Shown here: positions 9,907-18,264 of the stretch, in pieces
Layout of the letters: each line of letters starts with the position of its first letter
How positions within the stretch are numbered: the first letter of the stretch is position 1
Assembly: GCA_026992075.1 (NCBI GenBank)
Contig: JALXAM010000058.1
Span: 50,504-114,503, forward strand
DNA: 64,000 nucleotides
DNA from: Sedimenticola sp.
Lineage (GTDB): Bacteria > Pseudomonadota > Gammaproteobacteria > Chromatiales > Chromatiaceae
Reading direction: 5' to 3'
The notes under the pieces: generated by a model
The model's database searches: none
What the model was told of the DNA's origin: nothing
What the model saw: the letters and a program-made list of their open reading frames with translations, nothing else
Translations under genes and position numbers: made by a program

Positions 9907-10890
9907 TCAGCCCCCGGTGGCGTTCATGTGGCGCAGCAGCACCGTGGGCGCCGACAGATCGAATTCATGGCCCCGGGGCTTCTGCCGCATGGCCGCCACG
10001 ATGGCGCGCCGCAAGGGTTCGTCGTCCGCGGGGTTGGCGCGCAACACCCGCCGCAGATCCATGGAGTGCTCCTGGCCCAGGCAGAGCAGCAGGCGCCCTT
10101 CGGCGGTGAGCCGCACCCGGTTGCAGCTGTCGCAGAAATTGTGGCTGTGAGGGGAGATGAAACCCACCCGGGTGCCGCTGCCGGCGATGCGGTGGTATCG
10201 GGCCGGCCCACCGGTGTTCTCGGTGGTGGGAACCAGGGTGTAATGTCGCTGCAGCTCTTCCAGGATGCGGTCGCTGCTGCAGTAGTGCGCCTCCCGGTCC
10301 CGGGACTCCATGAGGCCCAGGGGCATCTCTTCGATGAAGCTGATGTCCATGCCGCGCTCCAGGGCGAAGGCCACCAGGCGGACCACCTCGTCCTGGTTGT
10401 GGCCGTCGAGCACCACCGCGTTGATCTTCACCCGCTCGAAGCCGGCCTCCAGCGCCGCGTCGATGCCGGCCAGGGTGCGGGCCAGCTCGCCGGTGCGGGT
10501 GAAGCGGCGGAAGCGCTCCTCGTCCAGGGTGTCCAGGCTGATGTTGACGCGGCGCACCCCGGCGGCCCGCAACTGCCGGGCGAATCGCGGGAGCAGGGTG
10601 CCATTGGTGGTGAGGGTGAGCTCCTCCAGCCCCGGTTCTTCTCCCAGTGCCTGGAACAGGCTCAGGATGTTGCGGCGGGTGAGAGGCTCGCCGCCGGTGA
10701 TGCGGATCTTTTTCACCCCGAGGCCGATGAAGGCGCGGCCCACCCGCACCAGCTCTTCCAGGGTGAGCAGCTGGCTGCGCGGCACGAAGGTCATGTTTTC
10801 CGACATGCAGTAGATGCAGCGCAGGTCGCAGCGGTCGGTGACGGAGAGGCGCAGGTAAGTCACCTTGCGGCCGAAATCGTCGATCAGCAT
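9907..10890 (-). CDS. moaA: GTP 3',8-cyclase MoaA
   Basis: Radical SAM enzyme of the first molybdopterin step. The N-terminal cluster motif CDLRCIYC (CxxxCxxC) near residue 20 binds the SAM [4Fe-4S]; the C-terminal second cluster is in FCDSCNRVRL followed by LLLCLGQ; the protein ends in GG as is typical. The ATG at 10890 gives 327 residues, the family length, although the frame is open further upstream. It leads the moaA-fdhD-regulator operon, about 23 nt below a sigma-54 promoter start. Confidence 0.95.
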   Translation of the reverse strand: MLIDDFGRKVTYLRLSVTDRCDLRCIYCMSENMTFVPRSQLLTLEELVRVGRAFIGLGVKKIRITGGEPLTRRNILSLFQALGEEPGLEELTLTTNGTLLPRFARQLRAAGVRRVNISLDTLDEERFRRFTRTGELARTLAGIDAALEAGFERVKINAVVLDGHNQDEVVRLVAFALERGMDISFIEEMPLGLMESRDREAHYCSSDRILEELQRHYTLVPTTENTGGPARYHRIAGSGTRVGFISPHSHNFCDSCNRVRLTAEGRLLLCLGQEHSMDLRRVLRANPADDEPLRRAIVAAMRQKPRGHEFDLSAPTVLLRHMNATGG

Positions 10891-10923
10891 GGCGGACTCC
10901 TTGGTGGACGACAGTGACCAACG

Positions 10924-10939
10924 AGCAATATCCGTGCCG
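10924..10939 (-). promoter_or_regulatory. Sigma-54 promoter for moaA-fdhD operon
   Basis: The minus strand reads CGGCACGGATATTGCT, one mismatch from TGGCACGNNNNTTGCW. Predicted start near 10913, 23 nt before the moaA ATG. Confidence 0.78.
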
Positions 10940-10991
10940 CGTGCTTGTGCCGTGACGGCAGGTGCCCTCCCTGGCTGCCATTGAACCCATC

Positions 10992-11030
10992 TGTCCCAGT
11001 CCACACCGGTGGGGCGGGACAAATTGTCCC
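10992..11030. promoter_or_regulatory. Shared activator site between divergent sigma-54 promoters
   Basis: TGTCCCAGTC occurs at 10992-11001 and again at 11025-11034, exactly 33 bp (about three turns) apart. The second copy forms GGGACA-AAT-TGTCCC (11016-11030). The block is centred at about 11011, equidistant (about 99 bp) from the two predicted transcription starts at 10913 and 11110. It matches the element upstream of tupA. Confidence 0.68.
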
Positions 11031-11083
11031 AGTCGGGGGACCAGGGGAAGGCTGGGGAGCACGCGCAGCGGACCTTCCCGCGC

Positions 11084-11099
11084 TGGTGCGGGAATTGCA
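11084..11099 (+). promoter_or_regulatory. Sigma-54 promoter for the formate dehydrogenase operon
   Basis: TGGTGCGGGAATTGCA: the -12 half TTGCA is perfect and the -24 half keeps TGG and CG at exact spacing. Predicted start near 11110, 29 nt before the DUF3305 ATG. Confidence 0.75.
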
Positions 11100-11138
11100 T
11101 CTGGCACTGGACCTGTCCCTCATTTCACGGGTTCGGTT

Positions 11139-11654
11139 ATGACGGCCAAACAGATGCAGGAGGTGGAACGGGCGCTTCCCTCCCGCTACCCGGTGGCGGT
11201 GGTGATGGAACGCTGCCCTTCCTCCAGTCCCTGGCAGGAGGAATCCTGGGAGGCGGTGGGCATCACCGCCGGGGGAGCCGTTGCCGCCGGCGACGGCAAG
11301 GTGGTGAAGATCCACGAGGAAGGAAACCTGGTTCGCTTTCTCCACGGGGGATTCGAGCTGCGACTGTATGACGACGAGTGCGAGAGCTATTACCACAACC
11401 TGATGACCCCCCATCCCCGGGCCTATGTGGTGGCGCGGCTGGATGAGGAGGAGAAGCCGCAGCCCTTCCTGGTGAGCCTCTCCTTCGACGAGGCCCATGC
11501 CTACCTGGAGGCGGGGGAGGTGGTCTATGCGGTGGACGTTCCGCCGGAGATCTACCGCTGGTGCGAGGCCTTCGTGCTGGTGCGCTACCGCCCTGAGCGC
11601 AAGTACAAGCGCAAGCTCGATCATTCCCTTCCCGCCCGCGGAGGCCGTCGATGA
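11139..11654 (+). CDS. DUF3305 family protein (formate dehydrogenase cluster)
   Basis: 171-residue cytoplasmic protein with YPVAVVMERCPSSSPWQEESWEA near the N terminus, the conserved opening of DUF3305 proteins, which occur almost only in formate dehydrogenase gene clusters; their biochemical role is not established. An internal ATG at 11154 is an alternative start. First gene downstream of the sigma-54 promoter, overlapping the DUF3306 gene by 4 bp. Confidence 0.85.
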   Translation: MTAKQMQEVERALPSRYPVAVVMERCPSSSPWQEESWEAVGITAGGAVAAGDGKVVKIHEEGNLVRFLHGGFELRLYDDECESYYHNLMTPHPRAYVVARLDEEEKPQPFLVSLSFDEAHAYLEAGEVVYAVDVPPEIYRWCEAFVLVRYRPERKYKRKLDHSLPARGGRR

Positions 11655-12145
11655 GGGAGAGATCCGACACCACGACCGAAGAACCCTTCCTGCAGCGCTG
11701 GTCCCGTCGCAAGCAGCAGTCGGCAAAGCCGGAGGAAAGGGCGCTCGAAGCGCAGGAGAGTCTGGAAACCGCTGCCGAGCCTGCGGAACCGCCTCCTGGG
11801 GACGCGGAGATGCCGCCCCTGGAGAGTCTGGACGAGCATTCCGACTACAGCCTCTTCCTGTCGCCCCGGGTGAGCGAGACGCTGCGCCGCATGGCGCTGC
11901 GCAAGCTGTTTCACAGCCCGGTCTTCAACGTGCGCGACGCACTGGACGACTACGACGAGGACTTCCACGATCTGGCGGCCCTGGGCACCCTGATTCCGGA
12001 AGAGCTGAAACGCCACCTGGGGGAGCAGGGGGAGAAGATCGTCGGCTCCCGGCAGACAGAACCGGCCGAGCCGGCTGCGGCGGAGCCGGCGCAGGAAAGG
12101 AAAGAGGAAACGGCGGACACCGAGGAGGACGAGGAGCTGGGATGA
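11651..12145 (+). CDS. DUF3306 family protein (formate dehydrogenase cluster)
   Basis: 164 residues; N terminus EPFLQRWSRRKQQ, an acidic Pro/Ala/Glu-rich linker, the conserved core SPRVSETLRRMALRKLFHSP followed by FNVRDALDDYDEDF, and a low-complexity acidic tail. This is the usual partner of DUF3305 in fdh operons, with unknown function. It overlaps its neighbours on both sides by 4 bp. Confidence 0.86.
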   Translation: MRERSDTTTEEPFLQRWSRRKQQSAKPEERALEAQESLETAAEPAEPPPGDAEMPPLESLDEHSDYSLFLSPRVSETLRRMALRKLFHSPVFNVRDALDDYDEDFHDLAALGTLIPEELKRHLGEQGEKIVGSRQTEPAEPAAAEPAQERKEETADTEEDEELG

Positions 12146-13749
12146 ACGGCGAACGACTGGACGATCTGCAGCACGAACGCAACCTGGCGGCCCGCCGGCA
12201 GGCGCTGGCGGCCCTGGTGGGAGTGTCGCCGCGGCCCGGTGCGCAGTTGCGTTATGTCTCCCGGGGGCGGTTGGTCATCATCGGCGGCAGCCGGGCGGCC
12301 GAGCTGGCGCCTGGGCTGGCAGGCAGGCTGAAGCCGACGGTGGTGCTCACCGAGGGCGCCGAGGAACCGGGCATGCCGCAGGTGCCGCTGGGCGGCCGGA
12401 GCCTGCAGATCGAGGGGCACCTGGGCAACTTCACCCTGCGGCTGGGGGAGAAGAGCACGCCGGGCTACCAGCGACTGCAGGCGGACCTGGTGCTGGACCT
12501 GCAACCCGAGCCCCTGCTGCGCATGGCCGTGCCGCCGCCCGGTTACCTGGCCAGCGCGGACGACGACCTCTCGGTGGCCACGGCGCGGGAGGAGCTGGAA
12601 CAGCTGGTGGGCACCTTCGAGAAGCCGCTCTTCCTGCAGTTGGATGCGGGCCGTTGTGCCCATGCCCGTTCCGGCATCCAGGCGTGCAGCCGCTGCCTGG
12701 AGGCCTGTCCGGCCCAGGCCATCGAAAGCGCGGGGGAGACGGTGGCGGTGGACCAGGATCGCTGCCAGGGTTGTGGGATCTGCACCATGGTCTGTCCCTC
12801 CGGGGCGCTGCAGTACCAGGTGCCCCGGGTGGAGGAGGCGCTGGAACAGATCCGACGCCTGCTGAAAGTCTACCGGGAGGCGGGTGGCGAGCCCCCGGTG
12901 CTGGTGCTGCACGACGAAACCCGGCGGCAGGAGGCGGAGTCGATGCCGCCGGATCACCTACCCTGGGAGGTGGGTTCGCCGCTCTCCCTGGGGCTGGAGT
13001 TCTGGCTGGGGGCGCTGGCCTATGGTGCCAGCCAGGTGCGGTTGCTGGTGGAAGAGGAGTTGCCGGCCGGCGTGGAGGCGGCCCTGGCGCTGCAACTGGA
13101 GATCGCCGGGGAGATCCTTTCGGCCATGGGCTATCCGCGGGAGGCGGTCACCCGCCTCCCCAGCGACGCCCGCATGCCTGTCATCGAGGCTGCCCGTTTC
13201 GCCCCTTGCGGCGACAAGCGCCAGCTCTTCTACCTGGCGCTGGACCACCTGCAGTCCCAGGCGAGGCGCACCCGCCCGCTGGTGCAGCTGCCAGCCGGCG
13301 CGCCCTTCGGCATGGCCAGCGTGGACGCCGGGCGCTGCACCCTGTGCAAGGCCTGCGTGGGAGCCTGCCCGGGTCGGGCACTACAGGATGTGACGGAGGA
13401 GCCGGCCATCGGCTTCCTGGAGGCCAACTGCCTGCAGTGCGGCACCTGCACCCGCACCTGCCCGGAACAGGCCATCACCATCACCCCGCGCCTGGTGCTG
13501 GATCCGGAACAGCGCAACCGCCGGCGCATCCTGCACCGGGAGGAGCCTTTCGAATGCATCTCCTGCGGCAAGCCCTTCGCCACCCGGGCCGTGGTGCTGC
13601 GCATGCAGCAGGCGCTGCAGGGGCACTGGATGTACCAGGACGAGGCGGCCCGCAGGCGGCTGCAGATGTGCGACCAGTGCCGGGTGGTCGATCTGGCCCG
13701 TGACCCGGACGCCATGGCCCGGGCCAGCGGCTTCCATCCGGGTCATTGA
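12142..13749 (+). CDS. Four-cluster 4Fe-4S ferredoxin-like protein of fdh cluster
   Basis: 535 residues with no signal peptide. An N-terminal region (RGRLVIIGGSR) is followed by two [4Fe-4S] motifs (CSRCLEACP, CQGCGICTMVCP), a central domain of about 180 residues, two more (CTLCKACVGACP, CLQCGTCTRTCP), and a CxxC...CxxC zinc-ribbon-like tail (CISCGK, CDQC). Similar proteins accompany DUF3305/DUF3306/TorD genes in fdh operons. It may pass electrons or assist assembly; which one is not shown by sequence. The start ATG overlaps the DUF3306 stop. Confidence 0.88.
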   Translation: MNGERLDDLQHERNLAARRQALAALVGVSPRPGAQLRYVSRGRLVIIGGSRAAELAPGLAGRLKPTVVLTEGAEEPGMPQVPLGGRSLQIEGHLGNFTLRLGEKSTPGYQRLQADLVLDLQPEPLLRMAVPPPGYLASADDDLSVATAREELEQLVGTFEKPLFLQLDAGRCAHARSGIQACSRCLEACPAQAIESAGETVAVDQDRCQGCGICTMVCPSGALQYQVPRVEEALEQIRRLLKVYREAGGEPPVLVLHDETRRQEAESMPPDHLPWEVGSPLSLGLEFWLGALAYGASQVRLLVEEELPAGVEAALALQLEIAGEILSAMGYPREAVTRLPSDARMPVIEAARFAPCGDKRQLFYLALDHLQSQARRTRPLVQLPAGAPFGMASVDAGRCTLCKACVGACPGRALQDVTEEPAIGFLEANCLQCGTCTRTCPEQAITITPRLVLDPEQRNRRRILHREEPFECISCGKPFATRAVVLRMQQALQGHWMYQDEAARRRLQMCDQCRVVDLARDPDAMARASGFHPGH

Positions 13750-13849
13750 GTCCCATGGCCTGGGTATTTGGTTCCCTTTTCCGGATTTCTTTCTCTTCAC
13801 CCCTGGCCCCGCCTTTGCTTTCCACATTTGCCATGAGGAAGACGAGCCG

Positions 13850-14479
13850 ATGAACGCACCCGAAGCCCTGGTTCGAACCGAGACCCTGGACAACCCCCTG
13901 CCGGAAGAGGCGCTCTGGCGCGCCTCCACCTGGGGATTGTTGGCTACTCTGTTGCGCGAGGTGCCGGATGAGGCACGCCTGGCGCAGCTGTCGGCCCTGT
14001 CGGATCCCGGAGCCAGCGGGGAGCCGGGAAGCGGGCTCCAAACGGCCTTCGCCATGCTGGGACTGGCCGCCGGCAGCAGCAGCCCGGCCTCGGTGGACGA
14101 CGAGTTCCACGACCTCTTCATCGGCATTGGGCGGGGCGAGCTGCTGCCCTACGGCTCCTGGTACCAGACCGGCTTTCTCATGGAGCGGCCGTTGAGCGAG
14201 CTGCGCGGGGCGCTGGCCCGGCTGGGCTACCGCCGGGACAGCAGCGTCAGCGAGCCCGAGGACCACGTGGCCGCCCTGTGCGAGGTGATGGCCATGATGA
14301 TCCAGGATGGGTTCTCCGAGGCGCAGCAGGCCGGTTTCTTCCGGGATCACCTGGAAAGCTGGATGGAGGATTTCTTCGTCGACCTGCAGCAGGCGGAGTC
14401 GGCCGTCTTCTATCGCTCGGTGGGCAGGCTGGGTCAGGCCTTCCTGCAATTCGAACGCAGCTATCTGCAAATGCAATGA
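13850..14479 (+). CDS. TorD/DmsD-family molecular chaperone
   Basis: 209-residue all-helical chaperone expected to bind the Tat leader of the formate dehydrogenase catalytic subunit and guard it until the cofactor is loaded. Family features are LLATLLREVPDEA, EFHDLFIGIGRGELLPYGSW and EDHVAALCEVMAMMI. The chosen ATG follows GAGGAAG nine bases upstream; the open frame before it is a 100-bp pyrimidine-rich spacer after the ferredoxin gene. Confidence 0.88.
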   Translation: MNAPEALVRTETLDNPLPEEALWRASTWGLLATLLREVPDEARLAQLSALSDPGASGEPGSGLQTAFAMLGLAAGSSSPASVDDEFHDLFIGIGRGELLPYGSWYQTGFLMERPLSELRGALARLGYRRDSSVSEPEDHVAALCEVMAMMIQDGFSEAQQAGFFRDHLESWMEDFFVDLQQAESAVFYRSVGRLGQAFLQFERSYLQMQ

Positions 14480-14505
14480 AGGATGAAAACGCGGGGAGAG
14501 AGGCG

Positions 14506-14709
14506 ATGAAAGAGAAACAGCAGGCGGAAACGGACAAGGGTCGGCGGCAGTTCCTGCGCGCCGGCGCGGCGGCCGGCGTGGGTGCCGTGGCCACGGTGAG
14601 CCTGCCGGCGCAGGCTTCGGCCAGGCCGGAGGAGGCGCCGGAGCAGGAACCCAAGGGTTATCGGCTCACCGATCACATCCTGGCCTATTACCGCAGCGCG
14701 GCAGACTGA
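14506..14709 (+). CDS. Formate dehydrogenase region Tat-signal peptide protein
   Basis: 67-residue protein with a twin-arginine leader (GRRQFLRAGAAAGVGAVATVS) and the short tail GYRLTDHILAYYRSA, matching the small conserved Tat-target protein found directly before fdhA in many fdh clusters. Its function is not known. ATG 14506 follows GGGAGAGAGG; an upstream ATG at 14476 overlapping the torD stop is possible. Confidence 0.85.
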   Translation: MKEKQQAETDKGRRQFLRAGAAAGVGAVATVSLPAQASARPEEAPEQEPKGYRLTDHILAYYRSAAD

Positions 14710-14725
14710 ACCGGAGGAGCCAGCC

Positions 14726-17614
14726 ATGAAACTGAAGAAGATCTCCGACAGCCCGCTGCCGGCCAGCGGCAGCAACGCCATTTCCGGGAGGCGCACCCTG
14801 GACCGGCGCGAGTTCCTGCGCACCTCCGGCCTGGGCGCCGGCGCGCTGGCACTCTCCGGCGGTTTCGTGCCCGGCATGATGAAGAGGGCCGAGGCGGAGG
14901 ACCGTCCCGCGGAGAGCGGCGCCAGGAAGGTGAAGACCATCTGCACCCACTGCTCGGTGGGCTGCGGCATCATCGCCGAGGTGAAGAACGGCACCTGGAT
15001 CGGCCAGGAGCCCGCCTTCGACCACCCCTTCAACCGCGGCGCCCACTGCGCCAAGGGCGCCTCGGTGCGGGAGCACGGCATCGGCGAACGGCGGCTGAAA
15101 TATCCCACCAAGCTGGTGGACGGCAAGTGGAAGCGGATCTCCTGGGACCAGGCCATCGAGGAGATCGGCGACAAGCTGCTCGAGATCCGCAACCAGTCCG
15201 GGCCCGATTCGGTCTATTGGCTGGGCTCGGCCAAGCACAACAACGAGCAGGCCTACCTGTTCCGCAAGATGGCGGCGCTCTGGGGCACCAACAACGTGGA
15301 TCACCAGGCGCGCATCTGTCACTCCACCACCGTGGCCGGGGTCGCCAACACCTGGGGCTACGGCGCCATGACCAACTCCTACAACGACATCCACAACTCA
15401 AAGGCCATGCTGCTCATCGGCTCCAACCCGGCCGAGGCCCACCCGGTAGCGCTGCAGCACATCTTCAAGGCCAAGGAGGAGAACAACGCGCCGCTGATCG
15501 TCATCGATCCCCGCTTCACCCGCACCGCGGCGCACGCCGATCTCTTCCTGCGCATCCGGCCCGGCACCGATGTGCCCATCATCTGGGGCATGTTGTGGCA
15601 CATCTTCGAGAACGGCTGGGAGGACAAGGAGTTCATCCGCAAGCGGGTCTACGGCCTGGACGAGGTGCGCAAGGAGGTGGCCAGGTGGAACCCCGAGGAG
15701 GTGGAACGGGTGAGCGGCGTGCCGGAGCACCTGGTCTACCAGGCCGCCAAGACCATGGCCATGAACCGCCCCGGCACCTTCGTTTGGTGCATGGGGGGCA
15801 CCCAGCACACCATCGGCAACAACAACACCCGCGCCTACTGCATCTTCCAGCTGGCGCTTGGCAACATGGGCGTCTCCGGTGGCGGCACCAACATCTTCCG
15901 CGGCCACGACAACGTCCAGGGCGCCACCGACTTCTGCGTGCTCTCCCACTCGCTGCCCGGTTACTACGGCCTCTCCGAGGGGGCCTGGAAGCACTGGGCC
16001 AGGGTCTGGGACCTGGATTTCGGTTGGATCAAGGGGCGCTTCGACAGCCAGGCCTACGAGAAGAAGGGGGACAAGGCGATCCCGCCCATGCACACCAAGG
16101 GCATTCCGGTCTCCCGCTGGATCGACGGGGTGCTGGAGGACAAGGCCAACATTGCCCAGAAGGACAACATCAAGGCGATGATCTTCTGGGGCCACGCGCC
16201 CAACAGCCAGACCCGTGGCAAGGAGATGAAGAAGGCCATGGACAAGCTGGACCTGATGGTGGTGGTGGACCCCTATCCCACGGTGTCGGCGGTGATGCAC
16301 GACCGCAAGGAGGGCGTCTACCTGCTGCCGGCGGCCACCCAGTTCGAGACCTACGGCTCGGTGACCGCCTCCAACCGCTCCCTGCAGTGGCGCGACAAGG
16401 TGATCGAACCCATGTTCGAGTCGCTGCCGGATCACACCATCATGTACAAGTTCGCCAGGAAGCTGGGCTTCGCCGAGCAGCTGTGCAAGCACATCCAGGT
16501 GAAGGACGACGAGCCGCTCATCGAGGACATCACCCGCGAGTTCAACAAGGGGATGTGGACCATCGGATACACCGGCCAGAGCCCGGAGCGGCTGAAGAAG
16601 CAGCAGCAGCACTGGGGCACCTTCGACTTCACCAGCCTGCAGGCGGAGGGCGGGCCCTGTGACGGCGAGTATTACGGTCTGCCCTGGCCCTGCTGGGGCA
16701 CGCCCGAGATGAAACATCCCGGCACCCCCAACCTCTACGACACCAGCAAGCCGGTGGCCAAGGGAGGACTCTGTTTCCGCGCCCGCTTCGGAGTGGAGCG
16801 CAACGGCGTGAGCCTGCTGGCGGAGGACTCCTGGCCCAAGGGCAGCGAGATCAAGGACGGCTATCCCGAGTTCAACGACAAGCTGCTGAAGAAGCTCGGT
16901 TGGTGGGACGACCTCACGCCCGAGGAGAAGAAGATGGCCGAGGGCAAGAACTGGAAGACCGACCTCTCCGGCGGCATTCAGCGGGTGGCCATCAAGCATG
17001 GCTGCGCCCCCTTCGGCAACGCCAAGGCGCGGGCCGTGGTCTGGACATTTCCCGATCCAGTGCCCATTCACCGTGAGCCGCTCTACACCAACCGGCGCGA
17101 CCTGCTGGACAAGTACGCCACCTACGAGGACCGCAAGTCCTTCTACCGGCTGCCCACGCGGTACGCCTCCATCCAGGCCAAGGATTATTCCAAGGAGTAT
17201 CCCCTGATCCTCACCACCGGAAGGCTGGTGGAGTACGAGGGGGGCGGCGACGAGACCCGTTCCAACCCCTGGCTGGCGGAGCTGCAGCAGCACATGTTCG
17301 CCGAGGTGCACCCGCGGGATGCCAACAATGCCGGCATCCGCGACGGCGACGACATCTGGCTGGAGGGCGCCGAGGGCGCCAGGGTGAAGGTGAAGGCGCA
17401 GGTGACGCGGCGGGTGGCCCCCGGCGTGGTGTTCATGCCTTTCCACTTCGGTGGCCACTTCGAGGGGGTGGATCTGAGGGACAAGTATCCCAAGGGGGCG
17501 GATCCCTACATCCTGGGCGAGGCGGCCAACACCGCCATGACCTATGGCTATGACTCGGTGACCCAGATGCAGGAGACCAAGGTCACCCTGTGCAAGATCA
17601 GCAAGGCATCCTAG
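14726..17614 (+). CDS. fdhA: Formate dehydrogenase catalytic subunit, periplasmic, Cys form
   Basis: 962-residue molybdopterin oxidoreductase oxidising formate to CO2. Tat leader RREFLRTSGLGAGALALSGG, then the [4Fe-4S] motif CTHCSVGCGI with the fourth Cys in GAHCAKG. The metal ligand is Cys198 in ARICHSTTVAG, the place of selenocysteine in E. coli enzymes; no in-frame TGA is used. MGGTQHTIGNNNTRAYC and the C-terminal cofactor domain (LILTTGRLVEYEGGG) follow. Mo or W cannot be told from sequence, but tupABC and aor favour W. It is followed by fdhB after 13 bp. Confidence 0.95.
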   Translation: MKLKKISDSPLPASGSNAISGRRTLDRREFLRTSGLGAGALALSGGFVPGMMKRAEAEDRPAESGARKVKTICTHCSVGCGIIAEVKNGTWIGQEPAFDHPFNRGAHCAKGASVREHGIGERRLKYPTKLVDGKWKRISWDQAIEEIGDKLLEIRNQSGPDSVYWLGSAKHNNEQAYLFRKMAALWGTNNVDHQARICHSTTVAGVANTWGYGAMTNSYNDIHNSKAMLLIGSNPAEAHPVALQHIFKAKEENNAPLIVIDPRFTRTAAHADLFLRIRPGTDVPIIWGMLWHIFENGWEDKEFIRKRVYGLDEVRKEVARWNPEEVERVSGVPEHLVYQAAKTMAMNRPGTFVWCMGGTQHTIGNNNTRAYCIFQLALGNMGVSGGGTNIFRGHDNVQGATDFCVLSHSLPGYYGLSEGAWKHWARVWDLDFGWIKGRFDSQAYEKKGDKAIPPMHTKGIPVSRWIDGVLEDKANIAQKDNIKAMIFWGHAPNSQTRGKEMKKAMDKLDLMVVVDPYPTVSAVMHDRKEGVYLLPAATQFETYGSVTASNRSLQWRDKVIEPMFESLPDHTIMYKFARKLGFAEQLCKHIQVKDDEPLIEDITREFNKGMWTIGYTGQSPERLKKQQQHWGTFDFTSLQAEGGPCDGEYYGLPWPCWGTPEMKHPGTPNLYDTSKPVAKGGLCFRARFGVERNGVSLLAEDSWPKGSEIKDGYPEFNDKLLKKLGWWDDLTPEEKKMAEGKNWKTDLSGGIQRVAIKHGCAPFGNAKARAVVWTFPDPVPIHREPLYTNRRDLLDKYATYEDRKSFYRLPTRYASIQAKDYSKEYPLILTTGRLVEYEGGGDETRSNPWLAELQQHMFAEVHPRDANNAGIRDGDDIWLEGAEGARVKVKAQVTRRVAPGVVFMPFHFGGHFEGVDLRDKYPKGADPYILGEAANTAMTYGYDSVTQMQETKVTLCKISKAS

Positions 17615-17627
17615 GAGGAGAACGACC

Positions 17628-18257
17628 ATGGCCAGAATGAAATTCTACTGTGATGCCGAGCGCTGCATCGAATGCAACGGCTGCGTCACCGCCTGCAAGA
17701 ACGAGAACGAGGTGCCCTGGGGGGTGAATCGCCGCCGCGTGGTGACCATCAAGGATGGTGAGCATGGGGAGCGCTCCCTCTCGGTGGCCTGCATGCACTG
17801 TTCCGACGCCCCCTGCGCCACGGTCTGCCCGGTGGACTGCTTCTACACCACCGACGATGGCGTGGTGCTGCACGACAAGGACATCTGCATTGGTTGCGGT
17901 TATTGCTTCTATGCCTGTCCCTTCGGCGCGCCGCAGTTTCCCGAGGATGGCGCCTTCGCCACCCGGGGCAAGATGGACAAGTGCACCTTCTGCGCCGGCG
18001 GCCCGTTGCCGGACGGCAGTGCCGAGGAGTACCGCAAGTACGGCGCCAACCGGCTGGCGGAGGGCAAGCTGCCGCTGTGTGCCGAGATGTGTGCCACCAA
18101 GGCGTTGCTGGCGGGGGATGCGGATGTCGTCTCGGAGATCTATCGCAAGCGGGTGATCCTGCGCGGTGCCAGCGTGTTGGACTGGGGAGTCTCCTACCAG
18201 AAGGCCACCCTGCGCGCTCCCCGGGGGTTGTCCGGCAAGAGCAGTCTCAAACCCTGA
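17628..18257 (+). CDS. fdhB: Formate dehydrogenase iron-sulfur subunit
   Basis: 209-residue DMSO reductase-type electron transfer subunit with four Cys motifs: CIECNGCVTACK, CMHCSDAPCATVCP, CIGCGYCFYACP and CTFC...C. It carries electrons from FdhA to the membrane cytochrome b. There is no own signal peptide, so it is presumably exported with FdhA. GGAGG-like ribosome site ahead of ATG. Confidence 0.95.
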   Translation: MARMKFYCDAERCIECNGCVTACKNENEVPWGVNRRRVVTIKDGEHGERSLSVACMHCSDAPCATVCPVDCFYTTDDGVVLHDKDICIGCGYCFYACPFGAPQFPEDGAFATRGKMDKCTFCAGGPLPDGSAEEYRKYGANRLAEGKLPLCAEMCATKALLAGDADVVSEIYRKRVILRGASVLDWGVSYQKATLRAPRGLSGKSSLKP

Positions 18258-18264
18258 TCCTTCC

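Noticed and set aside
11101..11116. A second sigma-54 site TGGCACTGGACCTGTC
   Set aside because: The -24 half fits but the -12 half lacks GC at the right place; the element at 11084-11099 is better.
11497..12141. Longer start for the polyferredoxin
   Set aside because: The extra sequence overlaps DUF3305 and DUF3306 genes in another frame and has no family similarity.
14726..17614. Selenocysteine-type formate dehydrogenase
   Set aside because: The ligand codon at residue 198 is TGT (Cys); no in-frame TGA or nearby SECIS need is seen.
15398..17629. 743-codon minus-strand frame over fdhA
   Set aside because: Antisense shadow of the well-supported catalytic subunit.
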